A stretch of DNA of 64,000 nt, taken from contig JADKEV010000005.1 of NCBI GenBank assembly GCA_016717855.1, positions 62,001 to 126,000 on the forward strand, given 5' to 3'. Below the pieces are notes generated by a model, which worked only from the letters and a program-made list of their open reading frames with translations, was not told where the DNA came from and did no database searches. The position numbers and the translations under genes are program-made. The stretch is from Betaproteobacteria bacterium (lineage in GTDB: Bacteria; Pseudomonadota; Gammaproteobacteria; Burkholderiales; Casimicrobiaceae). This document shows, piece after piece, positions 25,986-34,858 of this stretch (within the stretch, counting starts at the first letter, position 1; each line of letters begins with the position of its first letter).

Positions 25986-27360
25986 CTACTTGCCGGCGGC
26001 GGGAGCGGCCGGCGGCGCAGCCGCGGTCCCGGGTGCCAGCGCAGCGGCCGGCACCGGCTGCACCGGCGCGCCCGGGCGCAGCTTGAGCAGGTTGTCGACG
26101 ATCACGCGATCGCCGGCGGCGAGACCCTTCCGGATCAGCCAGTCGCGGCCGATCCAGCCCGCCGCCTCGACCGGCTTCATCGCCGCCTTGCCGTCGGCGC
26201 CGGCGACCCAGACGAAGCGGCCCTGGTCGTTCTGCACCACGGCAACCTGCGGCACCAGTATCGCCTCGGATTCGCCCGCGGACAGCCGCACGCGCACGAA
26301 CTGTCCCGGCAGCAGCGCGAGCGCCGCGTTGCCGAACTCGGCGCGCAACCCGATCGTGCCCAGCCTGGTATCGACCGCGGAAGCCGTGAAGTTCAACCGG
26401 CCGACGCCCGGAAAGGCAGTGCCGTCGGAAAGCGACAGCCGTACCTCGGCCTTCTTCGCCGCGCGGACCTGGGCGTACTCGCCCTCGGCCACGGAGAAGC
26501 GCACCCAGATCGGATCGGATTGCGAGATCGTGGTCAACAGCGCGCTGTCGTTGGTCGCGGTGACGAGGCTGCCGGTGGAGCGCAGTGCGCGGCCGCTGAT
26601 GCCGGCTATCGGGGCGGCGATGCTGGTGTAGGAAAGATTGAGCTCGGCGTCGCGGATCTTCGCCTCCGCATCGCGGATCTTCGCCTCCGCATCGCGGATC
26701 TTCGCCTCGGCATCGCGCACGCGCGCTTCGGCCGCGGCGATCAGCGCCTCTTGGGTCTTGATCGCGGTCGTCGCATCGTCGTATTCGCGCTGGCTGATGG
26801 CGCGCTGCTCGATGAGTTGCTTCAGGCGCCCGGCCTCTCGTTGCACCTGCTCCTGCCTGGCGCGCTCCTGCGCCAGCGCCGCCTGGACCTGCGCCAGCCC
26901 TGCCTGGGCCTGTGCCTGCGCCGCCTGGGCCTGGGCCTGCGCCGCCGTCGCCGACGCCTTCGTCGCCCGGGCTTGCGCCAGCGCATTCTCGAAGGGCGCG
27001 CGGTCGATCTGGAACAGCGGCGCGCCGGCCTTGATCCGGTCGCCTTCCTTGTACAGCGTCTTTTCGAGGATGCCCGGAGACGCGCGCGCGCACTTCGACA
27101 TCCTTCGAGCCCTCCGTCTGCCCGACGGCCTCGATGATGTCCGGCACGCGCTGCGGCGCGACCGTGATCATGGTCACCGGCAGCGCGCCGCCGCCAGGCG
27201 GCGCGGCGGGCGCGGCCTTCGGCGCCTCCGCGCCCTTGCCGCAGGCGGCGAGCAGCAGCGTCGCACCGATCGCGCAGGCCAGGGTGTGCCGGCGAAGTGC
27301 GCGCGAAGGGACTCCTTCGTTGTGCGCGCAGGAGCCCTGTGCGGACAGGAAACTTGGCAT
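25986..27360 (-). CDS. RND efflux periplasmic adaptor (AcrA/MexA family, single-base frameshift)
   Basis: Membrane-fusion lipoprotein linking pump and channel. ATG 27360; signal peptide with lipobox LLLAAC, then TMITVAPQRVPDIIEAVGQT and the barrel-sandwich half-motif VEVRARVSG. The frame breaks at about 27073, where CCC on the plus strand has one extra base; after it the sequence resumes with ILEKTLYKEGDRIKAGAPLFQID. Corrected length about 457 aa. A long coiled-coil hairpin (about 110-230) holds three exact-heptad tandem duplications (26647-26717). The C-terminus is Ala/Pro-rich. First gene of the efflux operon, divergent from tetR. Confidence 0.88.
26647..26717. repeat. 21-bp tandem repeat within the adaptor coiled coil
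   Basis: Three units of 21 bp (26647-26667, 26668-26688, 26689-26709) plus a partial fourth, nearly identical. Each encodes DAEAKIR, exactly one heptad, so copy-number changes would lengthen or shorten the adaptor hairpin without disturbing its register. Confidence 0.85.
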
Positions 27361-27395
27361 GGATTCGATGACAGGCTGGATGGGGAACGCGAGAT

Positions 27396-27419
27396 TATAT
27401 ACAATCACGGATGTATGTA
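27396..27419. promoter_or_regulatory. AcrR/TtgR-like operator between adaptor gene and tetR
   Basis: A 24-bp imperfect palindrome with arms TATATACA and TGTATGTA around ATCACGGA, closely resembling acrAB/mtr-type operators (TACATACA-N8-TGTATGTA). It lies in the 97-bp divergent gap, 36 bp before the adaptor ATG and 39 bp before the regulator ATG, so one site could control both. Confidence 0.7.
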
Positions 27420-27457
27420 AATGCATTTGGCGGAAAAATCGCCCCGGAAAGGAAGTC

Positions 27458-28156
27458 ATGGTCCGCCGCACCAAGAAGGATACCGAGCAGACGCGATGCA
27501 CCATCCTGGCCGCTGCGCGCCAGGCGTTCCTGCGGCGCGGCATGACCGGGACCACGCTCGAGCACATCGCCGCAGCCGCGGGCGTCACGCGCGGCGCGAT
27601 CTACTGGCACTTCGCCAACAAGAAGGCGCTGTTCGACGCGATGCGCGGCCAGGTCCGCCTGCCGCTGATCGACCGCACCGACGTCACGCTGCTGGCGCTG
27701 GGCCGCGCCGACCCGCTGGGCTGCGTCGAGCAGTTCCTGCTGGGGACGGTCTCCGCCATCACGTCGTCCATCGAAACGCGGCAGACGTTCGAGATCATGG
27801 CGTTCAAGTGCGAGTACGTCGACGAATTCGAAAAGGAACTGGAAGAGCACCAGGTCAAGTCGCGCGAAATCTTCGACCTGCTGGCCAGGGTCTACCGCCG
27901 GGCGCGCGCGACCGGACAACTGCGCGCCGACATCACGCCGAAAGTCGCGGCCGCCGAGACGCTCGCCTTCATGATGGGGCTGATCCGCCTGTGGCTGCTC
28001 GATCAGCAGGCCAGCATCGTGCGACCGATCGTCCCGGCGCTGATCGCCGCGCATGTGAGTGGACGCCGTATAGCCGCGGCGCGGGTGAAGCCGGCCAGGC
28101 GGCCGCAAGTCCTGACCGCCCTCGCTATCCGCGCCCCACTTCCACCATCTCCCTGA
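27458..28156 (+). CDS. TetR/AcrR-family repressor of the efflux operon
   Basis: 232-aa regulator. N-terminal helix-turn-helix: FLRRGMTGTTLEHIAAAAGV and TRGAIYWHFANKKALFDAM (about 26-63), the AcrR/TtgR signature. The C-terminal ligand domain resembles TetR_C_2 (multidrug-type) with FEIMAFKCEYVDEF. ATG at 27458 follows GGAAAGGAAG. Divergent from the RND operon with a shared operator, so local autoregulated repression is likely. Its 3' end overlaps the convergent glycosyltransferase gene by 32 bp. Confidence 0.9.
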   Translation: MVRRTKKDTEQTRCTILAAARQAFLRRGMTGTTLEHIAAAAGVTRGAIYWHFANKKALFDAMRGQVRLPLIDRTDVTLLALGRADPLGCVEQFLLGTVSAITSSIETRQTFEIMAFKCEYVDEFEKELEEHQVKSREIFDLLARVYRRARATGQLRADITPKVAAAETLAFMMGLIRLWLLDQQASIVRPIVPALIAAHVSGRRIAAARVKPARRPQVLTALAIRAPLPPSP

Positions 28157-30218
28157 GCAAGGCGTCCAGCGCCCGCAGCGGTTCCGGATCGTCGAACAAG
28201 CGCCCGCTGGCGGCGGCGATCCTGCCCGCCACATCGGCACGCCACCCCGGATCGGATGCCAGGCGCGCGGCGAGGCGCACATAATCGTCGCCATCGGCGG
28301 CGACCAGTTCGTCGAGTCCCATCATCCGCAGCATCGCCGCGCTCTGCCGCCCGCGCATGAACGGCCCCGGCAGCGCCACGATGGGCAGCCCCGCCGCGAT
28401 TGCGTCGAGGCTGGTGTTGCCGCCCGACCAGTGCTGCGTGTCCAGCATCGCGTCGCAGGCGACGTTGACCTGCAGGAAATCCTGCCGCGGCATTCGCGCC
28501 AGGATGCGGACGCGCGCGCGGGAATCGAGGCCGCGCGCGGCGAGCGCGCCGCCCAACCGGCGCAGGAATTGCCCCGTGAGCGCGCGATGGCGTCCTTCGA
28601 ACACCACCAGCACGCTGCCGGGCGCCGCCTCGAGCGCGCGCGCGAACAGTGCGTCGTCGTCGGGCAGGATCTTGAACAGCGCCTGGGGACACAGGAACAG
28701 CGGCGCATCCGGCGGCAGCTTCAGGCGCTCACGCAGCATGGCGCGCACGGGGCCTGCCGGCTGGGCCGATAGCGCGGGCCGCGGGTACGAAGTGCCGATC
28801 CCCGGCAGCCGCGCCAGCTTTTCGACATAGTGGGCGTCCCCGCCTTCGGGCTCCATCGCCTCGGCGGTGAAAAAGCGGTCGATGGTGCCGTGGCCGCTGG
28901 TCACCGGATGGCCCCAGCCCGCGCATTGCACGGGCGCCAGGCGCAGCGCGGCGAGCACCATGCAGCGCGCGTCCATCCCCAGCTCCGGGTAGATGAGCAC
29001 GTCGAGCGCGTCGCCCTTGATCGCCGCCGCCAGCGCCGCGACGCCGGCGTCGGCGCCGCGCGGGATCTGGAAGACGTCGGCGCGGGCGCGGATGTCGTCG
29101 GTCACCGTGTCATGCTTGGCCGTCAAATGGTAGACAACGACCTCGAACGCGGCGCGGTCCAGCTCGGTGATCCAGCGCCGGAAGTATTGCCCCACCGTGC
29201 CGTCGATGAAGAACGCCGAGGCGAAGCCGACGCGGATGCGGCGCCCGGCCGCGCTCGCGGCCGGCACCGGCTGCCGCCACTGCGGCGCCTTGTCGTCCAT
29301 CGCCCGCGCGACGAGCCGCGCGTACCGCTGCTGCAGCGCGCGGTCGTCGCGCCCCTGGTAAGCGAGGAAGAAATTCGACCAGCGCCAGCCTTCGAGCGCG
29401 GCATCGCCGTCGAGCGGCGCTTGCAGGTTTTCGAAGGCGCGCTCGATCTCGGCCAGGCCCGCCTCGAAGCGCGCCCGCGCCACGTCGATCGCCCCGGTGT
29501 CCGGATAGACCTGCGGCAGCGTCAGATGAAACCCGAGCGCCGCGAGCAACGGCTCCGGCAGCGCGTTGCGGGCTTCCGCGTACACGCGCAGCGCCTCCTC
29601 GTGCAACCCGCATTCGCTCAGCACCTCGGCCAGCGCGATGCGCTCGTCCAGGCTGTGGTCCGGATCGAGGAGAATGGCCTGCCGGAACGCGGCGATCGCC
29701 TCGTCGAGCCGGCCCCGCTGGCGCTCCGCCGCGGCGCCCATCACCCAGCTGGGCCGGAACTTCATGTTGAGCTGGAGCGACGCCGAGAGGGCGACGATGG
29801 CCTCCTCACTCTTGCCCTGGTCGTAGCGGACCGCGCCCAGGTTGTGCTGCGCCAGCTGATAGTCGGGCTGCAGGCGCACCGCTTCGCCTATTGCGGCTTC
29901 CGCTTCGGCCAGGCGGCCGGCGGACTTCAGGCTGTTGCCCAGGTTGTTCCAGGCCCGCGCATAGTCCGGCTTGTCGAGGACCGCCTGCCGGAAGCTCGCG
30001 ATGGCGGCGTCGCCTTCGCCGGCGGCGGCCAGCAGTATGCCCAGCAGGTTGTGCGCTTCGGCAAACCCGGGCGCCAGCCGCAGCGCGTCGTGCAGGCTCG
30101 CCATCGCGCGCTCGGGATCGCCCGCACGGTCCAGCGCCTGCGCCAGCGCGAACTGCGCGGCAGGGTCGTTCGGGCGCTGCGCCGCCAGCGCGCGCGCGGC
30201 GTTTGCTTCCAGGGTCAT
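28125..30218 (-). CDS. TPR-repeat protein with OGT/SPINDLY-type glycosyltransferase domain (GT41)
   Basis: 697-aa protein. About eight TPR units (residues about 1-240; for example GFAEAHNLLGILLAAAGEGD, PDYARAWNNLGNSLKSAGR) precede a GT41-like catalytic region: IRVGFASAFFIDGTVGQYF, VQCAGWGHPVTSGHGTIDRF, LFLCPQALFKILPDDDALF and DTQHWSGGNTSLDAIAAGLP. The family transfers GlcNAc or other sugars to protein side chains, and bacterial members modify adhesins or flagellins; no acceptor gene is next to it. ATG at 30218 with GAGGAAAC upstream; the frame is open to 30326 without similarity. Tail-to-tail with tetR. Confidence 0.85.
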   Translation of the reverse strand: MTLEANAARALAAQRPNDPAAQFALAQALDRAGDPERAMASLHDALRLAPGFAEAHNLLGILLAAAGEGDAAIASFRQAVLDKPDYARAWNNLGNSLKSAGRLAEAEAAIGEAVRLQPDYQLAQHNLGAVRYDQGKSEEAIVALSASLQLNMKFRPSWVMGAAAERQRGRLDEAIAAFRQAILLDPDHSLDERIALAEVLSECGLHEEALRVYAEARNALPEPLLAALGFHLTLPQVYPDTGAIDVARARFEAGLAEIERAFENLQAPLDGDAALEGWRWSNFFLAYQGRDDRALQQRYARLVARAMDDKAPQWRQPVPAASAAGRRIRVGFASAFFIDGTVGQYFRRWITELDRAAFEVVVYHLTAKHDTVTDDIRARADVFQIPRGADAGVAALAAAIKGDALDVLIYPELGMDARCMVLAALRLAPVQCAGWGHPVTSGHGTIDRFFTAEAMEPEGGDAHYVEKLARLPGIGTSYPRPALSAQPAGPVRAMLRERLKLPPDAPLFLCPQALFKILPDDDALFARALEAAPGSVLVVFEGRHRALTGQFLRRLGGALAARGLDSRARVRILARMPRQDFLQVNVACDAMLDTQHWSGGNTSLDAIAAGLPIVALPGPFMRGRQSAAMLRMMGLDELVAADGDDYVRLAARLASDPGWRADVAGRIAAASGRLFDDPEPLRALDALLREMVEVGRG

Positions 30219-30330
30219 GGCGGGGGTTTCCTCATCTCGGTGGTGGGGGGTGCGCAGTGCGCATTGTAATCTCGTGCCGGGAGTCCCCGGACTGCGACGG
30301 CATTCGCCCATGCTGCGTACATCCACCCCA

Positions 30331-30367
30331 GGGGGGGGGGGGGGGGGGGGGGGGGCCGCGGGGGGGG
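30331..30367. repeat. Homopolymer tract G25-CCGC-G8
   Basis: 25 consecutive G (30331-30355), then CCGC and eight more G. It lies 113 bp upstream of the glycosyltransferase start. The 361-bp gap 30219-30579 also holds a 12-bp palindrome (GTCACATGTGAC, 30377-30388) and a family A repeat, but no gene. Either a hypervariable tract or a poly-G sequencing artefact. Confidence 0.8.
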
Positions 30368-30440
30368 ACGCATGGCGTCACATGTGACACCGGAGCACTG
30401 TGGTTCTTGCGACACCCGGTCTGCCCGCTTTGCATTGCAC

Positions 30441-30471
30441 GATGGGTATCGCTGCGCTCCACCCATCCTAC
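30441..30471 (-). repeat. Family A hairpin repeat
   Basis: Consensus copy (GATGGGTATCGCTGCG...) in the divergent gap between the glycosyltransferase gene and the DUF3683 oxidoreductase gene. Confidence 0.85.
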
Positions 30472-30579
30472 GTGGTGAGCATGCCCACGTTCGTACCGGC
30501 GAATCATAACGATGCAAGGGCCGATGCTGCAGTGCAATAGGATAGAATTCACGGCCCGTCCCAGCATCCGGCCGCACCC

Positions 30580-33500
30580 ATGTCGCGCCTGCGCGAAATC
30601 CCGTACAACTACACGTCGTTCTCCGACCGCGAGATCGTCATCCGCCTGCTCGGCGCACCGAGCTGGGAAGTCCTCGGGGCATTGCGCGACGAACGGGTGA
30701 CCGGCCGGTCGGCGCGGATGCTGTTCGAGGTGCTGGGCGACATCTGGGTGGTCGAGCGCAACCCCTACCTGCAGGACGATTTGCTGGACAACCCGGTGCG
30801 CCGGCGGGCGCTGATCGCTGCGCTGCATCACCGGCTGGGCGAGATCGACAAGCGGCGGGTGGTACGGCCGGGTGCAGCCGACGACTCGCGCAACGAGCGC
30901 GCGGGGCACCTGATCGCCGCGGCGCGCCAGGCCGTCAAGCGCTTCGAAAACCAGTTCGTGCAGACGGGACTGCTGCGTGACAAGGTCATGCGCGTGCTCG
31001 CGCGCCACACCCGGCGCGACAACATCGCGTTCGACGGCCTTGCGCGCGTCGCCCACGTGACCGACGCAACCGACTGGCGCGTCGAGTACCCGTTCGTCGT
31101 CCTCTATCCCGACACCGAGGAAGAGGTCGCGGGCCTGGTCAAGGGCTGCATCGAACTGGGTCTCACCATCATTCCGCGCGGCGGCGGCACCGGCTACACC
31201 GGCGGCGCCGTGCCGCTGACCCCGCTGTCGGCGGTGATCAACACCGAAAAGCTGCAACGGATGTCGGGCATCGAACAGGCCGCGCAGGACAACGCCCGCG
31301 GCCCCGTTCCGGCGATCGACTGCGGCGCCGGCGTCGTCACCAAACGGGTGATGGAAGCGGCCGAGGCCGCGGGCCTGGTGTTCGCCGTGGATCCGACTTC
31401 CGCCGACGCCTCGTGCATCGGCGGCAACGTCGCGATGAACGCGGGCGGCAAGAAGGCGGTGCTCTGGGGCACCGCGGTGGACAACCTGCTGTCGTGGCGG
31501 ATGGTGACGCCCGACGCGGACTGGCTGGAAGTCACGCGGCTGGACCACAACCGCGGCAAGATCCACGACGCCGAGGTCGCGACTTTCGAGCTCGCGCTGT
31601 ACGCGGAGAACGGCAGGGGCGGCCTCTCCGGATTCAAAAAAGCGGGAAGTGCTGGCCATCCCGGGCGGGCAGTTCCGCAAGAGCGGCCTGGGCAAGGACG
31701 TCACCGACAAGTTTCTCGCCGGACTGCCCGGGGTGCAGAAGGAAGGCTGCGACGGCATCATCACCTCGGCGCGGTTCATCCTGCACAAGATGCCGCCCCA
31801 CACGCGCACGGTGTGCATGGAATTCTTCGGCCAGGTGCGCGATTCGGTGCCGGCCATCGTCGAGATCAAGAACCACCTGGACGCCCGCCCCGGGGGCGCG
31901 ATCCTCGCGGGCCTCGAGCATCTGGACCACCGTTACGTCAAGGCGGTGGGTTACGCGACCAAGGCCAGGCGGCACGGCCTGCCGAAGATGGTGCTGATCG
32001 GCGACATCGTCGGCGACGACGCGGACGCGGTTGCCCGCGCGGCGTCGGAAGTCGTGCGGATCTGCAATGCGCGCGGCGCCGAAGGGTTCGTCGCCGTGTC
32101 GCCCGAGGCGCGCAGGAAGTTCTGGCTGGACCGCGCGCGCACCGCGGCGATCGCCCGGCACACCAACGCGTTCAAGATCAACGAGGACGTCGTGATCCCG
32201 CTCGCGCGTCTGGGCGACTACAGCGACGGGATCGAGCGGATCAACATCGAGTTGTCGCTGAAAAACAAGGTTGCGCTGGCCGATGCGCTGCTGGCCTTTT
32301 TCACGCAAGGCGAGGCGGAGCGGGTCGCGCAGAATCCGGACGAAGGGCACAGCCCGGCGCCGGAACTGCTGGCGGAGAAGATCGACGAGGCGCGGGAGCT
32401 GGTGAAGGAAGTGCGCGGACGGTGGAGCGGGTGGCTGGATGCGCTGGTGGCGCCGGAAACTCCCTCACCCGCCGCTGCGCGGCACCCTCTCTCCGAGGGA
32501 GAGGGCCCACACCCCTCTCCCTCGGGGAGAGGGAACGGGGATGAGGGAGGCCAAACCGCCACCATCTTCCAGCAACTGCAGTCCTACGAACTCCGCGCCT
32601 CGTGGAAGCTGGAGCTGCGCTCACCGCTGGAGTCGATGTTCGCCGGGCTGCCGTTCGCGACGGTCCTGCGCCGCTGCAAGGAGATCCATCGCGAGGTGCT
32701 GCGCGGGCGCGTGTTCGTCGCGCTGCACATGCACGCGGGCGACGGCAATGTCCACACCAACATCCCGGTGAACTCCGACGATTACGCGATGCTGCAGGAG
32801 GCCAATGCCGCGGTCGCGCGCATCATGGCGCTGGCGCGCGGGCTGGGCGGAGTGATCTCCGGCGAGCACGGCATCGGCATCACCAAGCTCGAATACCTGA
32901 CCGACGCCGAGCTTGCGCCTTTCGCCGCGTACAAGGCGCGGATCGATCCGGAAGGACGCTTCAACAAGGGCAAGCTGCTGCGCGACGCGGCCGGCCCGGC
33001 CGGCAATGGGGGCCAGCACGCGGGCGACCTGCACGACGCCTACACTCCATCGTTCAGCCTGCTGGGCGCCGAGTCGCTGATCATGGAGCAGTCGGAAATC
33101 GGCCAGATCTCGGACATGGTCAAGGACTGCCTGCGCTGCGGCAAGTGCAAGCCGGTGTGCGCGACGCACTCGCCGCGCGCCAACCTGCTCTACTCGCCAC
33201 GCAACAAGATCCTGGGCGCGTCGCTGCTGATCGAGGCCTTCCTGTACGAGGAACAGACGCGCCGCGGCGTGTCGCTCCGGCACTGGGACGAGTTCTCCGA
33301 CGTCGCTGACCACTGCACGGTGTGCCACAAGTGCCTGAATCCCTGCCCGGTCGACATCGACTTCGGCGACGTGTCGATCGCGATGCGCAACCTTTTGCGC
33401 AAGCAAGGAAAGAAGAAGTTCAACCCGGGCACGACGGCGGCGATGTTCTTCCTGAATGCCACCGACCCGGCCACGATCAAGCTGACCAAGAAGGTGATGA

Positions 33501-34534
33501 TCGACTGGGGCTACAAGGCGCAGCGGCTGGGCCACGCGGTGGGCAGGCGCCTGGGCCTGATCCAGGGCCAGACCCGGCAACCGCCGCCCACGCTGGGCAA
33601 GTCGAAGCTCAAGGCGCAGGTCATCCACTTCATCAACAAGCCGATGCCGGGCGGGCTGCCCAAGCGCACGGCGCGCGCGCTGCTCGACATCGAGGACGAC
33701 ACCATCGTCCCCATCATCCGCGATCCGCGGAAAGTGAACGACGAGTCGGATGCGGTGTTCTACTTTCCGGGCTGCGGCTCCGAGCGCCTGTTCGGGCAGG
33801 TGGGGCTCGCGACGCAGGCGATGCTCTATCACATCGGCGTGCAGACCGTGCTGCCGCCCGGCTACCTTTGCTGCGGCTATCCGCAGACGGCCGCCGGCGA
33901 TCACGACAAGGGCCAGGAAATCACGACCAGCAACCGGGTGTTGTTTCACCGGGTCGCGAACACGCTCAATTATCTCGACATCAAGACGGTGATCGTCTCC
34001 TGCGGCACCTGCATGGACCAGTTGCAGAAGTACGAGTTCGAGCGCATCTTCCCCGGCTGCCGCCTGCTCGACATCCACGAGTATCTGATGGAAAAAGGCG
34101 TGCGCCTGAAGGGCATCTCCGGTGTGCGGTACATGTATCACGAGCCCTGCCATACGCCGATGAAGACCTACCAGGCGCTGAGGGTCGTCGATCAGCTGAT
34201 GGGCAGCAAGGTTGCGTTGAACGACCGCTGCTGCGGCGAATCGGGCACTCTGGCCACCTCGCGCCCCGACATTTCGACGCAGGTGCGCCTGCGCAAGGAG
34301 GAGGAGATGAAGGGCGGCGCCGCCGCGCTGCGCGCCGACGGCTACCCAGGCGCGGTAAAGATCCTGACCTCGTGCCCATCCTGCCTGCAGGGACTCGCGC
34401 GCTTCCGCGACGATGCGGACGTGGAAGCCGACTACATCGTCGTCGAGATCGCGAAGCACGTGCTGGGCGACGACTGGATGCCGGAGTTCGTCGCGCGGGC
34501 GAACAATGGCGGGATCGAACGGGTGCTGGTCTAG
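30580..34534 (+). CDS. DUF3683 FAD-linked / Fe-S oxidoreductase (single-base frameshift)
   Basis: Giant GlcD-GlpC type fusion of about 1317 aa after correction. Order: DUF3683 (REIPYNYTSFSDREIVIRLLG), FAD-binding PCMH domain (PRGGGTGYTGGAVPLTPLSA; DPTSADASCIGGNVAMNAGG), FAD-oxidase C domain (HMHAGDGNVHTNIPV; SGEHGIGITKLEYL), two [4Fe-4S] motifs (CLRCGKCKPVC, CTVCHKCLNPCPVDI) and two CCG domains (CCGYPQ...CGTC; HEPCHTPMK...CCGESG). It probably oxidises a 2-hydroxyacid and passes electrons to the quinone pool. The frame breaks at A6 (31636-31641); with one A fewer the sequence reads GFKKREVLAIPGGQF. A family B repeat is read in frame at 32461-32550. Substrate unknown. Confidence 0.85.
32461..32550. 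repeat. Family B palindromic repeat inside the DUF3683 gene
   Basis: Two CTCTCCC/GGGAGAG hairpins (CCTCTCTCCGAGGGAGAGG and CCCTCTCCCTCGGGGAGAGGG-like, split by CCCACA) sit in the coding region. They add about 31 residues of Pro/Gly/Ser/Glu-rich sequence between ALVAPE and QTATIFQQLQ without breaking the frame. Confidence 0.8.
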
Positions 34535-34576
34535 CCGCGTGCTGCGGTCCGGCAGCCCCCGTAACCCCAAAGGTTC

Positions 34577-34638
34577 TTGATCTGGATCAATGGTGTCCCT
34601 GACCGCGCTTCAACAAATCTCCGGGCACCGACTATCAT
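34577..34638 (+). promoter_or_regulatory. FNR-type class I promoter of the nine-haem cytochrome gene
   Basis: Perfect consensus box TTGATCTGGATCAA (34577-34590). Exactly 42 bp later comes the -10 TATCAT (34633-34638), with a -35-like TTCAAC at 34609-34614; the box centre is at -61.5. Transcription would start near 34645, giving a leader of about 214 nt. The 324-bp gap 34535-34858 shows no gene. Confidence 0.72.
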
Positions 34639-34858
34639 CTGACGGCGGCGGGAATTGTCAGGCATCGAATGCAGTCATCCGCCCGAAAACCGGGTGGAAC
34701 GGGGGCGGCGGCTTTGTCCTGACTCCCGGAAGAATTTGATAAGTGCCTGAATGCGGCATAAAGTCGCTGCAGATTCCGCAAGCCGGGTTGGGAATGCAAG
34801 GGCCGCGGCGGCTGCGCTGCGGCGGTCAGGGTGTTACACGATCGAGATGAGGATCGAC

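Noticed and set aside
30377..30388. GTCACATGTGAC as a Crp site
   Set aside because: Crp sites are TGTGA-N6-TCACA; this is the reverse arrangement with no spacer. A 12-bp palindrome in GC-rich DNA may be chance.
31636..31641. Programmed -1 frameshifting at A AAA AAG in the DUF3683 gene
   Set aside because: The downstream frame needs one base removed (+1 direction), which -1 slippage at this motif would not give. An extra A is simpler, though transcriptional slippage is not excluded.
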